Shown here: positions 31,885-41,323 of the stretch, piece by piece
How positions within the stretch are numbered: the first letter of the stretch is position 1
How the letters are laid out: every line of letters begins with the position of its first letter
DNA from: Candidatus Geothrix skivensis
Lineage (GTDB): Bacteria; Acidobacteriota; Holophagae; Holophagales; Holophagaceae
Reading direction: 5' to 3'
Length of the DNA stretch: 64,000 nt
NCBI GenBank assembly: GCA_016721195.1
Contig: JADKIO010000009.1
Location: 278,733 to 342,732, forward strand
The notes under the pieces: model-generated
Told to the model about the DNA's origin: nothing
The model's database searches: none
The model's input: the letters and a program-made list of their open reading frames with translations, nothing else
Translations under genes and position numbers: made by a program

Positions 31885-34434
31885 ATGAAAGCCCTGCTGC
31901 GGGGACTGCTCCGTCTGCACCTCTCCCGGTCCCCGGGACTCTGGTTCAGCGTGGCCCTCCTGACCCTGCTCCTGGGGCTGGGCACCCTGCGGGTGGAGCG
32001 GGCCCTGGACCTCATGAGCCTGCTGCCTTCGGATCACCCGGCCGTGCGCGCCAACCTGGAGGCGGGCGTGGGGCAGCAGGAGCTGCTTTGGCTGGTGGCC
32101 GAGGGAGGCGAAGGCGACCTCGAGGCCCGCCGTGCCTGGGCCGAGGGGCTGGTGGACCGCCTCCTCACGGACGGGAGCCTGCCCCTCAATGGCCTGGCCG
32201 CGGAGGGCCGGCTATCGGGCCCCGTGCCCGTACCGGGGCCCGGCGGCGTGAGCCCCTGGCCCGCCCTCCTCGCCGTGGGTGCCATCGCGGAAGGTGATGC
32301 GGCTGTGGGTCGCCTCACGACGGAAACCCTTTATGCCCTGGCTCCCGCCTGGCTGGGGGACCGGCTCGAGCCGCTCACAGATCCCGTCGCGCTCCAGCGC
32401 CGTCTGCAGGCCAGCTTCAAGGCCCTTTCCTCCCCGGATCCCCTGGCCGCCGCCCTGGCCCGATTGGATCCCCTGGGTCTTCGGGACCTGGCGCCTCAGA
32501 ACGGCGAGGGCATGGCCAAGGCCACGGAACTGGGCAGGGCCTTCACCCTGCGCCTGCGCACGGGCTACTTCGAAACCAAGGACGGGCGCTTCGTCCTGCT
32601 GCCCCTGGTGGCGGGGTTCCCCGCCACCAACGCGAAGGCCACCACCCGGGCCATCGCCTGGCTGGGCCGGGGAGCCACGGGGCCCCTCCCCGCCTCCGCC
32701 AGCCTGGGGGAAGCGGAGGTTGCCCTCGCCCCGGCGGCAGGACGGACCTTCCCCCTCCAGGTCACCGGCGCCCACGCCATCACCGCCTGGGAGTCCCATC
32801 GCCTGACGGTGGAGGTCCTGCTGAGCCTGGCCCTGAGCTTCGTGCTCATCGGCCTGGTCTACTGGCTGGGCTTCCGCACCCTGGCGGGCTACGGCTTCGT
32901 CATGGTGCCCCTGCTGGTGGGCATGGTCTGGGCCCTGGGGCTCACGGGCTGGATCCTGGGCCGGGTGAACCTCATGGCCGCGGGCTTCGGCGCCGTGCTG
33001 CTGGGGGTGGGCGACGATGTGGGCATCCTGCTGTTCAGCCGCTACCGGGATGAGCGCCGCTCGGGCCGCAGCAAGGCCTGGTCCCTGCGGGCGGCCCTGC
33101 TGGGCACGGGCCCCGGCGTGGTGGCCGGGGCCCTGGCCACGTCCATGGCCTTCCTGGCCCTGGCCTTTGCGCCGTTTCCAGGCATCCGGGACCTGGGGCT
33201 CACCACGGGCCTGGGGCTGCTGGCCTGTCTTGGCGCCACCTTCCTCGTGCTACCGACCCTCCTGATGTGGCTGGACCGCGGGACGGGCACCTTCGCGCCC
33301 GGGCCGCCCGCGCCTGTGGCCACTCGCCGCCGCTGGACCCCCTGGGCGGCCCTGGGCCTGCTGGTGCTGGCCCTGGTGGGCGCCCCCCGCACCCGCTGGG
33401 AGGAGGACCTCCGCCGCTTCCGCGCCCAGGGCAATCCCGCCCTCACCCTGCAGGAACGCCTCACCCGCACGCTGGGCGCCAGCCTCCAGCCCCTGGCCCT
33501 CCAGATCCCCCTGGAGGATCCGGATCGCCTGCCCGCCCGCTGGAACAAGCTGAGCCCCATCCTGCGGGAAGCGGGCCTGCCGGTGCCGGACTGGAAGACC
33601 CTGGATCCGGAGCTTCGCCACGCCCTGGGCTCCGAGACCTGGCGGCGCCAGGTGCTGGAGGCCGCGGCCAAGGCGGGGCTCGATCCCGCCGGTCTGGAAG
33701 GCCCCCTGTCGGCCCTGGCCGCAGCGGCGGCAGACCCGACCCTGCCCGTGGAGGCCCTCCAATCCCTCCTGCCAAGGGCCACCCAGCCCGAAGATCCACA
33801 CCCCTGGAACCTCTGGGATCGCCTGAAGCGGAGCCGCAAGCCTGCGCCCCTGGCCCCGGCCCTGACCGTGCCCCTGCGGCTGGACGAAGCCGCCCTGCTG
33901 CGGCTCACCCCCCAGGTGGAAGCCGCCGGGGGCCGCTTCGTGGGCACCCAGCCCCTCTTCCGCGTGGTGAAGGGCATCGCCCGGGAGGCGGTGCAGGAGG
34001 CCGTGCTGCTGGCCCTGGCGGGGATCTTCGTGGTGATCGCCTACTTCGGCCGCAACCTCCGCTTCGCCGCGTACGCCCTGGTGCCCCTGCTGGCCAGCCA
34101 GGCCGGAGCCTTCGGCGCCCTGGGCTGGGGCGGCGAGCCCCTGACCTTCCTGTCCCTCATGGCCATCCCCATCGCCCTGGGCGTGAGCGTGGACACGGCC
34201 TTCAACCTGCTGCACCGGGCCCGCAGCGAGGCCGACGCCCCCCAACGCGTGGCCCGGGTGAACGCCGTCTGTGCGGGCACCACCCTGGCGGGCTTCGGCG
34301 GCATGGTCTTCAGCGGCTACCGCGGCCTGCGGGGCCTGGGCCTGGCCTGCCTCGGCGGCGTGGCCCTGGCCCTGCTGCTCACCCAGTGGCTGCTGCCCGT
34401 GCTGCTGGAGAAGTGGCCCCTGGAGAAGAAGTGA
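31885..34434 (+). CDS. RND-superfamily exporter (MMPL type)
   Basis: An 849-residue membrane protein with the RND layout: a first helix (about 15-35), a large extracytoplasmic domain, a block of five helices (about 305-465), a second large domain and a final block of five helices (about 690-845). The sterol-sensing/MMPL-like cores LLGVGDDVGILLFSRYRDE and ALGVSVDTAFNLLHRAR carry the paired Asp residues of the proton relay. No membrane-fusion or outer-membrane partner is adjacent, so lipid or hydrophobic-molecule export is more likely than drug efflux. The stop overlaps the next gene by 4 bases. Confidence 0.87.
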   Translation: MKALLRGLLRLHLSRSPGLWFSVALLTLLLGLGTLRVERALDLMSLLPSDHPAVRANLEAGVGQQELLWLVAEGGEGDLEARRAWAEGLVDRLLTDGSLPLNGLAAEGRLSGPVPVPGPGGVSPWPALLAVGAIAEGDAAVGRLTTETLYALAPAWLGDRLEPLTDPVALQRRLQASFKALSSPDPLAAALARLDPLGLRDLAPQNGEGMAKATELGRAFTLRLRTGYFETKDGRFVLLPLVAGFPATNAKATTRAIAWLGRGATGPLPASASLGEAEVALAPAAGRTFPLQVTGAHAITAWESHRLTVEVLLSLALSFVLIGLVYWLGFRTLAGYGFVMVPLLVGMVWALGLTGWILGRVNLMAAGFGAVLLGVGDDVGILLFSRYRDERRSGRSKAWSLRAALLGTGPGVVAGALATSMAFLALAFAPFPGIRDLGLTTGLGLLACLGATFLVLPTLLMWLDRGTGTFAPGPPAPVATRRRWTPWAALGLLVLALVGAPRTRWEEDLRRFRAQGNPALTLQERLTRTLGASLQPLALQIPLEDPDRLPARWNKLSPILREAGLPVPDWKTLDPELRHALGSETWRRQVLEAAAKAGLDPAGLEGPLSALAAAAADPTLPVEALQSLLPRATQPEDPHPWNLWDRLKRSRKPAPLAPALTVPLRLDEAALLRLTPQVEAAGGRFVGTQPLFRVVKGIAREAVQEAVLLALAGIFVVIAYFGRNLRFAAYALVPLLASQAGAFGALGWGGEPLTFLSLMAIPIALGVSVDTAFNLLHRARSEADAPQRVARVNAVCAGTTLAGFGGMVFSGYRGLRGLGLACLGGVALALLLTQWLLPVLLEKWPLEKK

Positions 34435-35495
34435 ACCCCCTGAACGAGCTGCTGCAAGCCCGCCTCGCCGCGGGCCCCGTTCCCGCCGCCGAGATCATGG
34501 CCCTGGGCCTCTACCATCCAGAGCATGGCTACTACCGCCGAAACGAAGGTCCCTGGGGCTTCGCGGGCAAGGACTACTACACGGCGCTGGATCTGGGCCC
34601 CTTGCTGGGGCAGACCCTGGCCCTGCGGCTGGAGGCCGCCTGGGAGCGCCTGGGCCGGCCGGCGACCTTCACGGCCCTGGAGCCCGGCGCCGGGCGCGGC
34701 TGGCTGGGCCGCGATGTGCTGAATGCCGTATCGGGGCCCTTCGCCGATGCGCTCGTCTACGTCCACCGCGACGACAACCCCGCAGCGCGACGCGCCGCCG
34801 AGGAGGCCCTCGCTCCTTTCCTCACGGCGAACCGCGCGCGGTTTTCCGCCGAAAACGAACCCATCGAGCCGTTTGTCGGCGCGGTGTTCAGCAACGAGCT
34901 CTTCGACGCCCTGCCCGCCCAGCCCTGGCGCTGGGAGGGCGAGCGCTGGACCCGCGAGGTGTTGACGGTAGCCGGTCCCCAGTGGCAGGCCGCCGATCCC
35001 GGCGAGGCCGGAGCCTGGTTCGCCGCTCACACGGACGGTTTGGAGCCCCGCGACGGCAGCATCTGGTGCGAGGCCTTGCCGGGCCTGGTGCAGGAACTGG
35101 CGGCCTCCCTGGAAGCGGGGCTCTTCCTCACGGTGGACTACGGCGAGTCCGCCGACCGCCTGCTGGCCAAGGGCGCGGACTTGCGCCGCTTCAAGGCCCA
35201 CGGCGTCGATGGCCGCTGGCACGAGGACCTCGGCGAAGCCGACCTCACCGCCGACGTGGACTTCACCCGCCTGGCGAGCCTGCTGGAGGGCGAGGGGCTG
35301 ACGGAGCTGGGTCACATCGAACTGAGCAAATGGATCCGCACCCACGCGCCCCTGGACCGGTGGGGCGGCGAGTGGATGGCCCTGCCCGAAGCCGAGCGCC
35401 GCACCCGCACCGACAACCTCATGCAGCTCACCCTCCCCGGCATGATGGGCAGCCGGTTCAGGGTGCTGGAGGGGTGGAAGGAAAAGAAAGATTAG
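34431..35495 (+). CDS. MidA/NDUFAF7-family SAM-dependent methyltransferase
   Basis: A 354-residue methyltransferase of the COG1565 (MidA) family. The opening MALGLYHPEHGYYRRNE, the DYYTALDLGPLLGQTLA block, the SAM-binding ALEPGAGRGWLGRDV and the conserved FSNELFDALPAQ are typical. In mitochondria the relative NDUFAF7 dimethylates an arginine of complex I; the bacterial substrate is not established. The GTG start overlaps the RND stop (GTGA), so it is the last gene of the sigma-ATPase-RND-midA series. The closing lines contain TLPGMMGSRFRVL, also conserved. Confidence 0.88.
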   Translation: MNPLNELLQARLAAGPVPAAEIMALGLYHPEHGYYRRNEGPWGFAGKDYYTALDLGPLLGQTLALRLEAAWERLGRPATFTALEPGAGRGWLGRDVLNAVSGPFADALVYVHRDDNPAARRAAEEALAPFLTANRARFSAENEPIEPFVGAVFSNELFDALPAQPWRWEGERWTREVLTVAGPQWQAADPGEAGAWFAAHTDGLEPRDGSIWCEALPGLVQELAASLEAGLFLTVDYGESADRLLAKGADLRRFKAHGVDGRWHEDLGEADLTADVDFTRLASLLEGEGLTELGHIELSKWIRTHAPLDRWGGEWMALPEAERRTRTDNLMQLTLPGMMGSRFRVLEGWKEKKD

Positions 35496-35592
35496 CCACC
35501 GATGACCACCGATTGACACCGCGAAAGGCACGACGGGCTTGGTCGATGTTTATTGGTGGTTCAATTCTGTTTCCTTGGTGTCTCGGTGGCGA
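35495..35592. repeat. CACCGA-type intergenic inverted repeat
   Basis: Two tandem CCACCGAT units followed by TGACACC (35495-35520) face GGTGTCTCGGTGGC (35579-35592) in opposite orientation, giving complementary arms of about 14 bases around a 58-base AT-richer loop. It fills the gap between convergent genes and may terminate both. The phrase looks like a dispersed genomic repeat, but I see only this copy in the window. Confidence 0.55.
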
Positions 35593-35599
35593 GTAGTCA

Positions 35600-37510
35600 T
35601 CAACGGGTGATCACCCCCACGCCGATACCGCTCGGCCTTGCCGCATCGTGAAACACGGTATGGGTGGCCGACCTGTAGTCGGTGGCCTCGGCCTTGTTGA
35701 TGTCCATGAAGACCTGGGGATTGCGGTCCATGAGGGGGAACCAGGTGCTCTGGAGCTGCACCATGACGCGGTGGCCCTTCTTGAAGGTGTGGAAGATATC
35801 GTTCATGGCCCAGGCCACCCGGGTGGGCTGGCCGGGGGTGAAGGGCGCGGGTGCTGAAAGGCTGTCCCGGAACTTGCCGCGCATCACCTCGCCCCGCACG
35901 AGCTGCTGGTAGCCGCCCATGGGGTTGGGCGTCTTGTCCCAGGGCAGGCCGCCCTCCACGAAATCCGGGTTCCGGAAGTCGTCGGGGTAGACGTCGACGA
36001 GCTTCACCACCCAGTCCGCGTCGGTGCCCGTGGTGGCCACGAAGAGCTCCGGGCGCAGGGGTCCCGCCAGGGTCAGGTCCTCCTTCAGGGGCTCGGTCTG
36101 GAACACCAGGACATCCGGTCGCCGCCCCGCGAAGCGCTGATCGGCGGTCATGTACTCCTTGGGCATGCCGATGGCAATTTGTTCGATGAAGGGGACGGGC
36201 TTCGACGGTTCGGAGATGAACGAGTCGGCGCCGCCCTCTGGCGAGGGCGGCGTGAAGGAAAGATGTCCTGCGGGATGGAGGTAAAGTTTGGCGTCCTTTG
36301 CCTGCTTCGGCGGCCAGGCCTCGAGCGTGTGCCAGCGGTTGGTGCCGGTTTCGAAGACCGTGGCCTTGGCCAGGTCCGGGGCCTTGGCGCCCTTCAGGTG
36401 GTGCAGGAAGAAGGGGAGGAGCACCTGGGACTGGAACCAGTCCGAATGGTCGGCGCCGAACTGCACGGGCCCCAGATGATCGCCCCGGCTGCGCTCCCAG
36501 CCCCCGTGGAACCAGGGGCCCATGACCAGCCGGTTGTCCGTGGCGGGGCTTTGGCGCGCCACGGTCTTGAAGACCTGCAGGGCGCCGAAGAGGTTCTCCG
36601 CATCGAACCAGCCCCCCACGGTGAGCACGGCGGGACGGAGGTCCTTGAGCTGGGGCCGCAGGTTGCGGGCCTGCCAGAACGCATCGTAGGTGGGGTGTTC
36701 CAGCAGCTCGTTCCAGAAGGCCACGTCCTTGGTGTACCGGCGGGTGGCCCCGGTGCTGCCCAGGCGCAGGAACCATGCGTAGCCATCCGAAGTGCCGTGA
36801 TCCAGGACCTGGGGGAAGTCCCGGGTGGGCCCCGGCCGGGGCTTGCCGAAGTTCACCATGAAGTTGAAGGCGTGGGGCAGCCAGAGGGCGCCGTTGCGGT
36901 GGAAGTCGTCCCCCTGGAACCAGTCCACGATGGGAGCCTGGGGCGACACGGCCTTCAGCGCCGGATGGCCCGACAGCGCCGCCACGGCGGCGTAGAAGCC
37001 GGGATAGCTGATGCCCCACTGGCCCACCTTGCCGTTGTGGCCTTGGGTGTGCTCCAGCAGCCACGCGATGGTGTCGTAGGCATCCGTGCTCTCGTCCACG
37101 GGGGCCCCGCTCACCGCCCGCTGGGGGCGCATGTTCACGAAGTCGCCCTCGGACATCATCCGGCCCCGCACATCCTGGTAGACGAAGATGAAGCCCTCGG
37201 CCTGGAAGCGGGCCGAAGGGCCCAGCAGGTCGGGGTAGGCCTCCTCGCCGTAGGGCCACAGGCTGTACGGGGTGCGCTGCAGGAGGATCGGGTAGAGGCG
37301 TCCCGGATCCTTCGGCGTGTAGATGGCCGTGAAGAGCCTCACCCCGTCCCGCATGGGGATCAGGACCTCCCGCTTGGTGTAGCGATCGCGGACGGCGTGG
37401 ACGGTTCCCGATGGGGTCGATGGTTTCGGGGGGACTGGCAGGGCCGCAGGGCCCCAGCCCAGCAGCGCCAGCAACAGGGCGGACAGGCAGAGGCGCCGGG
37501 GAAGGATCAC
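35600..37510 (-). CDS. secreted CocE/NonD-family hydrolase
   Basis: A 636-residue exported alpha/beta hydrolase of the X-Pro dipeptidyl-peptidase/CocE family. A signal peptide (MILPRRLCLSALLLALLGWG) is followed by the catalytic domain with RDGVRLFTAIYTP, FVYQDVRGRMMSEG and the nucleophile motif GISYPGFYAA, and by the C-terminal jelly-roll domain (from about 415). Family members hydrolyse acyl esters, beta-lactams or proline peptides. The substrate cannot be read from sequence. The GTG start is preceded by GGAGCCCCC, the leader shared with other exported proteins here. Confidence 0.88.
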   Translation of the reverse strand: MILPRRLCLSALLLALLGWGPAALPVPPKPSTPSGTVHAVRDRYTKREVLIPMRDGVRLFTAIYTPKDPGRLYPILLQRTPYSLWPYGEEAYPDLLGPSARFQAEGFIFVYQDVRGRMMSEGDFVNMRPQRAVSGAPVDESTDAYDTIAWLLEHTQGHNGKVGQWGISYPGFYAAVAALSGHPALKAVSPQAPIVDWFQGDDFHRNGALWLPHAFNFMVNFGKPRPGPTRDFPQVLDHGTSDGYAWFLRLGSTGATRRYTKDVAFWNELLEHPTYDAFWQARNLRPQLKDLRPAVLTVGGWFDAENLFGALQVFKTVARQSPATDNRLVMGPWFHGGWERSRGDHLGPVQFGADHSDWFQSQVLLPFFLHHLKGAKAPDLAKATVFETGTNRWHTLEAWPPKQAKDAKLYLHPAGHLSFTPPSPEGGADSFISEPSKPVPFIEQIAIGMPKEYMTADQRFAGRRPDVLVFQTEPLKEDLTLAGPLRPELFVATTGTDADWVVKLVDVYPDDFRNPDFVEGGLPWDKTPNPMGGYQQLVRGEVMRGKFRDSLSAPAPFTPGQPTRVAWAMNDIFHTFKKGHRVMVQLQSTWFPLMDRNPQVFMDINKAEATDYRSATHTVFHDAARPSGIGVGVITR

Positions 37511-37658
37511 GGGGGCTCCGGGAGGTGGGCCTCATCTTACGCGGTATCTGCCCCCCACACCCCGCCCGGCCCTCATTCTCCTCGACGGGGGGGCCGGCTT
37601 TTGCTGAACTGGGGGGTGCGCCCCGCGCCGGGGCCCGACCCTTCTGGATCCCAGGCCC

Positions 37659-38684
37659 ATGTCCCACGCCACCTACCTCCAGCCCGCCGAATGGGAACGC
37701 CACAGCGCCTGCTGGCTGGCCTGGCCCAGCCACGGCCACCTCTGGCAGGCCAACCTGGCCCCGGCCCAGGCGGAGGTCGCGGCCCTCTGCCAAGCCATTG
37801 CCGAGGACGGCGGCGAGGCCCTCGAACTGCTGGTGCAGGATGACCGCGCCGAAGCCGAGGCCCGCCGGGTCCTCACTCCGGTGCTCGCCCAGGTGCGTTT
37901 CCACCGGGTGCCCGTGGGGGACATCTGGCTGCGGGATACGGCGCCGATCTTCGTGAAGGACGGCCAGGGCGCCCTCCAGGCGGCCTGCTTCCGGTTCAAC
38001 GGCTGGGGGGGCAAGTACGAGCTGCCCGGCGATGACCAGGTGGCGGCCCGGGTGGCTGGGATCACCGGGCGGCCGCGGCTGGACCACCCCTGGATCCTCG
38101 AGGGGGGCTCCATCGAGGCGGATGGCCAGGGTACCGTGCTCACCACCCGCCAGTGCCTGCTGAACCCCAACCGGAACCCAGGCATGGACCAGGGCGACAT
38201 CGAAGCCGCCCTGCGCGACAGTCTCGGCGCTGAAAAGGTGCTCTGGCTGGAGGAGGGCCTGCTCAACGACCACACGGACGGCCACATCGATACCCTGGCC
38301 CGCTTCGTGGCGCCGGGGGTGGTGGTCTGCATGGAGGCCGGCGACGCCGCCGACCCCAATGCCGCCACCCTGGAGCGCATCGCCGGGGACCTGGCCTGCA
38401 TGACCGACGCCCGGGGCCGCCGCCTGCGGGTGCTGCGGATCCCCTCGCCGGGTCTGCTGGAGGATGAGGAGGGCGAGCCCATGCCCGCCAGCTACGTGAA
38501 CTTCTACATCGGCAACCGCACGGTCGTGGTGCCCACCTATGGCCGGGCCCACGATGGCGCCGCCGTGGCCGCCCTGACGCCCCTCTTTCCGGGGCGCCGG
38601 GTCCTGGGCCGCTCCGCCCGGGCCATCCTCAGCGGGGGCGGCGCCTTCCACTGCATCACCCAGCAGCAGCCGGAGGTCCGATGA
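37659..38684 (+). CDS. aguA: agmatine deiminase
   Basis: A 341-residue peptidyl-arginine deiminase-family enzyme that converts agmatine to N-carbamoylputrescine and ammonia. The catalytic set is visible: DIWLRDTAPIFV near residue 88, NDHTDGHIDTLARFV with the catalytic His, and the nucleophilic Cys in GGGAFHCITQQQP near the C-terminus. Length and motifs match the bacterial AguA. The last 4 bases overlap the aguB start, so both steps of the agmatine-to-putrescine route are made from one message. Confidence 0.95.
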   Translation: MSHATYLQPAEWERHSACWLAWPSHGHLWQANLAPAQAEVAALCQAIAEDGGEALELLVQDDRAEAEARRVLTPVLAQVRFHRVPVGDIWLRDTAPIFVKDGQGALQAACFRFNGWGGKYELPGDDQVAARVAGITGRPRLDHPWILEGGSIEADGQGTVLTTRQCLLNPNRNPGMDQGDIEAALRDSLGAEKVLWLEEGLLNDHTDGHIDTLARFVAPGVVVCMEAGDAADPNAATLERIAGDLACMTDARGRRLRVLRIPSPGLLEDEEGEPMPASYVNFYIGNRTVVVPTYGRAHDGAAVAALTPLFPGRRVLGRSARAILSGGGAFHCITQQQPEVR

Positions 38685-39538
38685 GCGTGTCCCGCAGCAT
38701 CCGCGTCGCCGCCACCCAGTGCGCCTTCACCGGCAGCCTGGACGAGAACGTGGCCCGGGTGGAGGCCCTGGTGCGGGAGGCCGCCGCAGGGGGCGCGCAG
38801 GTGATCCTGCCTTCTGAGCTGTTCGAAGGCCTCTACTTCTGCCGCGAAGAAAAGGATGCCTTCTTCGACTGGGCGCGGCCTGTCGAAGGCCATCCAACCA
38901 TTCACCGATTCCAGGCCCTGGCCAAGGAACTGGGCGTGGCCCTTCCCGTCTCCTTCTTCGAGCGGGACGGCCACGCCTTCTACAACAGCCTGGCCATGGT
39001 GGATGCGGATGGCGCCGTGCTGGGCGTCTACCGCAAGAGCCACATCCCGGACGGCCCCGGCTACGAGGAGAAGTTCTACTTCCGGCCCGGCAACACGGGC
39101 TTCAAGGTCTGGGACACCCGCTTCGGCCGCCTGGGCGTGGGCATCTGCTGGGACCAGTGGTACCCCGAGTGCGCCCGGGCCATGATGCTCCAGGGAGCGG
39201 AGCTCCTGCTCTACCCGACCGCCATCGGCACCGAGCCCGAGAACCCGGACCTCGACACCAAGGATCTCTGGCAGCGGGCCATGATCGGCCACGCCGTGTC
39301 CAACGTGGTGCCGGTGATCGCCTCCAACCGCATCGGCCTGGAGGGCGATCAGACCTTCTACGGCCACTCCTTCATCACCGACCATCGCGGCGAGAAGGTG
39401 GCGGAGCTGGGCCGGACGGAGCCCGGCGTCATCCTGGCGGACTTCGATCTGGAGGAGATCCGGCGCAACCGGGCCTCCTTCGGCTTCTTCCGGGACCGGC
39501 GGCCGGATCTGTACGGGCTGATCTCGAAGACGGACTGA
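38681..39538 (+). CDS. aguB: N-carbamoylputrescine amidohydrolase
   Basis: A 285-residue nitrilase-superfamily enzyme that hydrolyses N-carbamoylputrescine to putrescine, CO2 and ammonia. The Glu-Lys-Cys triad is visible in ILPSELFEG, YRKSHIPDGPGYEEKFYF and GVGICWDQWYPECAR. It overlaps aguA by 4 bases (ATGA) and completes the pathway from agmatine to putrescine. The gene ends 13 bases from the convergent MocR-type regulator. No arginine decarboxylase is in this window, so agmatine must come from elsewhere. Confidence 0.95.
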   Translation: MSVSRSIRVAATQCAFTGSLDENVARVEALVREAAAGGAQVILPSELFEGLYFCREEKDAFFDWARPVEGHPTIHRFQALAKELGVALPVSFFERDGHAFYNSLAMVDADGAVLGVYRKSHIPDGPGYEEKFYFRPGNTGFKVWDTRFGRLGVGICWDQWYPECARAMMLQGAELLLYPTAIGTEPENPDLDTKDLWQRAMIGHAVSNVVPVIASNRIGLEGDQTFYGHSFITDHRGEKVAELGRTEPGVILADFDLEEIRRNRASFGFFRDRRPDLYGLISKTD

Positions 39539-39551
39539 GGCGTACCTAGCC

Positions 39552-40913
39552 TCAGTCGGCCCGGAGGCCCTCCGCCACGGCCTCCAGGCGCGCCAGGCCC
39601 TGGGCCAGGGTGGCCCGGTCCGGCGCGGCGCCGATGGAGATGCGGATGCCCGGCTCCTGCACCGCCCGGGTGGCGGCGAAGACTTCCGACGGCACGACCA
39701 CCACGCCCGCCTCCAGGGCCCGCCGGGTGAACCGCTCCGGTCCCCCGGGCGGGTCGGGCAGCCACACGTGGGGGCACTGGGGCTCCCCCCGCCAGGGCAG
39801 CCGGCCCAGGCCCTGGGCGCAGAGCCGGTGCCGGGCGGCCAGTTCCTTCCGCTGGGCCCCCAGTCGGCGCCAGGCGGTGCCATCCTCCAGCCAGGCGGTG
39901 CCCAGGGCCATGCTCAGGCCCGTGACGTACCAGGTGGTGTGGTGCTCGGCCTCCCGGGCCCGGGCCCGCAGCATGGGCGGCAGCAGCAGGTAGCCCAGCC
40001 GCAGGCCTGGGGCCACGGTCTTGGAGAGGCCGGTGACATAAAGCACCCGCTCGGGCGCCAGGGCCGCCAGGGGGGGCGGGGCCCCCTCGGGCAGCAGGCC
40101 GTAGACGTCCTCCTCGACGAGCAGCAGGTCGTACTTGCGGGCGATGGCCACGATCCGCTCCCGGCGCCCCGGGCCCATGGTCGCCGTGGTGGGGTTGTTC
40201 AGGGTGGGGGACAGCACCGCCACCCGGAGCCCCGCCCGGCAGGCGGCCTCCAGGGCCGAAGGCAGGACGCCCTCCCCGTCCATGGCCATGGGGTGGAGGC
40301 GGCGCTGGCTGTGGCGGGCCACGGCCTTCAGGCCGGGATAGACCAGGGCCTCGCAGGCCAGGTCCTCGTGCTCGCCCAGCAGGCCCAGGGCGGTGTCCAC
40401 CGCGTGCTGGGCCCCGGCGCAGATGAGCACCCGGTCGGGCTCAGCCCCCAGGCCGCGCCTCGCCATCCAGGCCACGGCGGCCTCCCGGTGCAGGCGGGTG
40501 TCGCCGGGGCTCGGGTAGTTCAGCAGGCGTCCGCCTTCCTGGCCGCCGATGGCGCGGAGGCCCTCGGCCAGGTCCTCTTCGGCCAGGCCCACGGGGGGGC
40601 GGTTCGTGGAGAGATCAATGACGCCGCCCTCGGGCCGGTTCTGGAAGGCGAAGAGGGCCGCCTCGGAGGCCAGGCCCAGCACATAGGTGCCCCGGCCCAC
40701 CTCGCCGCCCACCAGCAGGCGCCGGGCCGCCTCCCGATAGGAACGGGTGATGGTGCTCACATTCACCCCCAGCAGGTCCGCCAGGGCCCGGTGGGTGGGC
40801 AACTGGTCCCCGGGTCGCAGCCGACCCAGGCGCACGGCGGCTCCGATGGCGTCGGCCACCGCCAGGTAGGTGGGGCGGCCATCCTCGGGGAGCTCGGGAA
40901 CCCAGATTGTCAT
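39552..40913 (-). CDS. MocR/PdxR-like GntR regulator with aminotransferase domain
   Basis: A 453-residue fusion of a GntR winged helix (about 1-75, RPGDQLPTHRALADLLGVNVSTITRSY) and a fold-type I PLP domain (about 105-450). The PLP lysine is in YVTGLSKTVAPGLRLGYL and the phosphate-binding and aspartate blocks SPTLNNPTTATMG and LLLVEEDVYG are present. MocR proteins use the PLP domain as a sensor of pyridoxal phosphate or amino compounds. It is divergent from dsrC, with 77 bases between starts, and convergent with aguB, so either operon could be a target. The start is set at the ATG before TIWVPELPEDG. Confidence 0.9.
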   Translation of the reverse strand: MTIWVPELPEDGRPTYLAVADAIGAAVRLGRLRPGDQLPTHRALADLLGVNVSTITRSYREAARRLLVGGEVGRGTYVLGLASEAALFAFQNRPEGGVIDLSTNRPPVGLAEEDLAEGLRAIGGQEGGRLLNYPSPGDTRLHREAAVAWMARRGLGAEPDRVLICAGAQHAVDTALGLLGEHEDLACEALVYPGLKAVARHSQRRLHPMAMDGEGVLPSALEAACRAGLRVAVLSPTLNNPTTATMGPGRRERIVAIARKYDLLLVEEDVYGLLPEGAPPPLAALAPERVLYVTGLSKTVAPGLRLGYLLLPPMLRARAREAEHHTTWYVTGLSMALGTAWLEDGTAWRRLGAQRKELAARHRLCAQGLGRLPWRGEPQCPHVWLPDPPGGPERFTRRALEAGVVVVPSEVFAATRAVQEPGIRISIGAAPDRATLAQGLARLEAVAEGLRAD

Positions 40914-40990
40914 GCACACAATTCTCGTTTGAAACCACACAAAATCCAGTCCTGGTTTCGAAGGCCGCCGGTGCGGCTCGGGAGGGATCC

Positions 40991-41311
40991 ATGGGGGCTC
41001 TGGAATTCAATGGTCAGTCGGTGGCCCTGAACGAGGAGGGCTTCCTGGAGGACCCCAGCCTCTGGAACGAGGGGCTGGCCCTGGCCCTGGCGCAGGCGGA
41101 GGAGGGGCTGGAGGCCCTCAGCGAGGAGCACTGGGCGGTCATCCGGTTCATCCGGGCCACCTACGAGGAGAAGGGCGCGGCGCCCATGGTGCGGGCCATC
41201 TGCAAGACCACGGGGCTGCGGCTCCAGCACATCTACGACCTCTTCCCCAGCGGTCCGGCCAAGGGCGCCTGCAAGCTGGCGGGCCTGCCCAAGCCCGACG
41301 GCTGCGTCTAG
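40991..41311 (+). CDS. dsrC: DsrC/TusE-family sulfur-carrier protein
   Basis: A 106-residue DsrC protein. The C-terminal arm LFPSGPAKGACKLAGLPKPDGCV contains both conserved cysteines: the penultimate CysA and the upstream CysB in GACKLAG. Together they can form a trisulfide in true DsrC. TusE proteins that act only in tRNA thiolation often keep only CysA, so this looks like the dissimilatory-type carrier. It heads an operon with DsrM-like and DsrK-like genes and a cysteine desulfurase. The ATG at 40991 is preferred to an upstream in-frame start because the family begins there (MGALEFNGQ). Confidence 0.9.
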   Translation: MGALEFNGQSVALNEEGFLEDPSLWNEGLALALAQAEEGLEALSEEHWAVIRFIRATYEEKGAAPMVRAICKTTGLRLQHIYDLFPSGPAKGACKLAGLPKPDGCV

Positions 41312-41323
41312 GCCGGGGGGAAT

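Noticed and set aside
34431..35495. Fusion of the MidA-like methyltransferase to the long frame upstream
   Set aside because: The upstream part of the frame is antisense-like filler over the RND gene; the GTG overlapping the RND stop gives the natural start.
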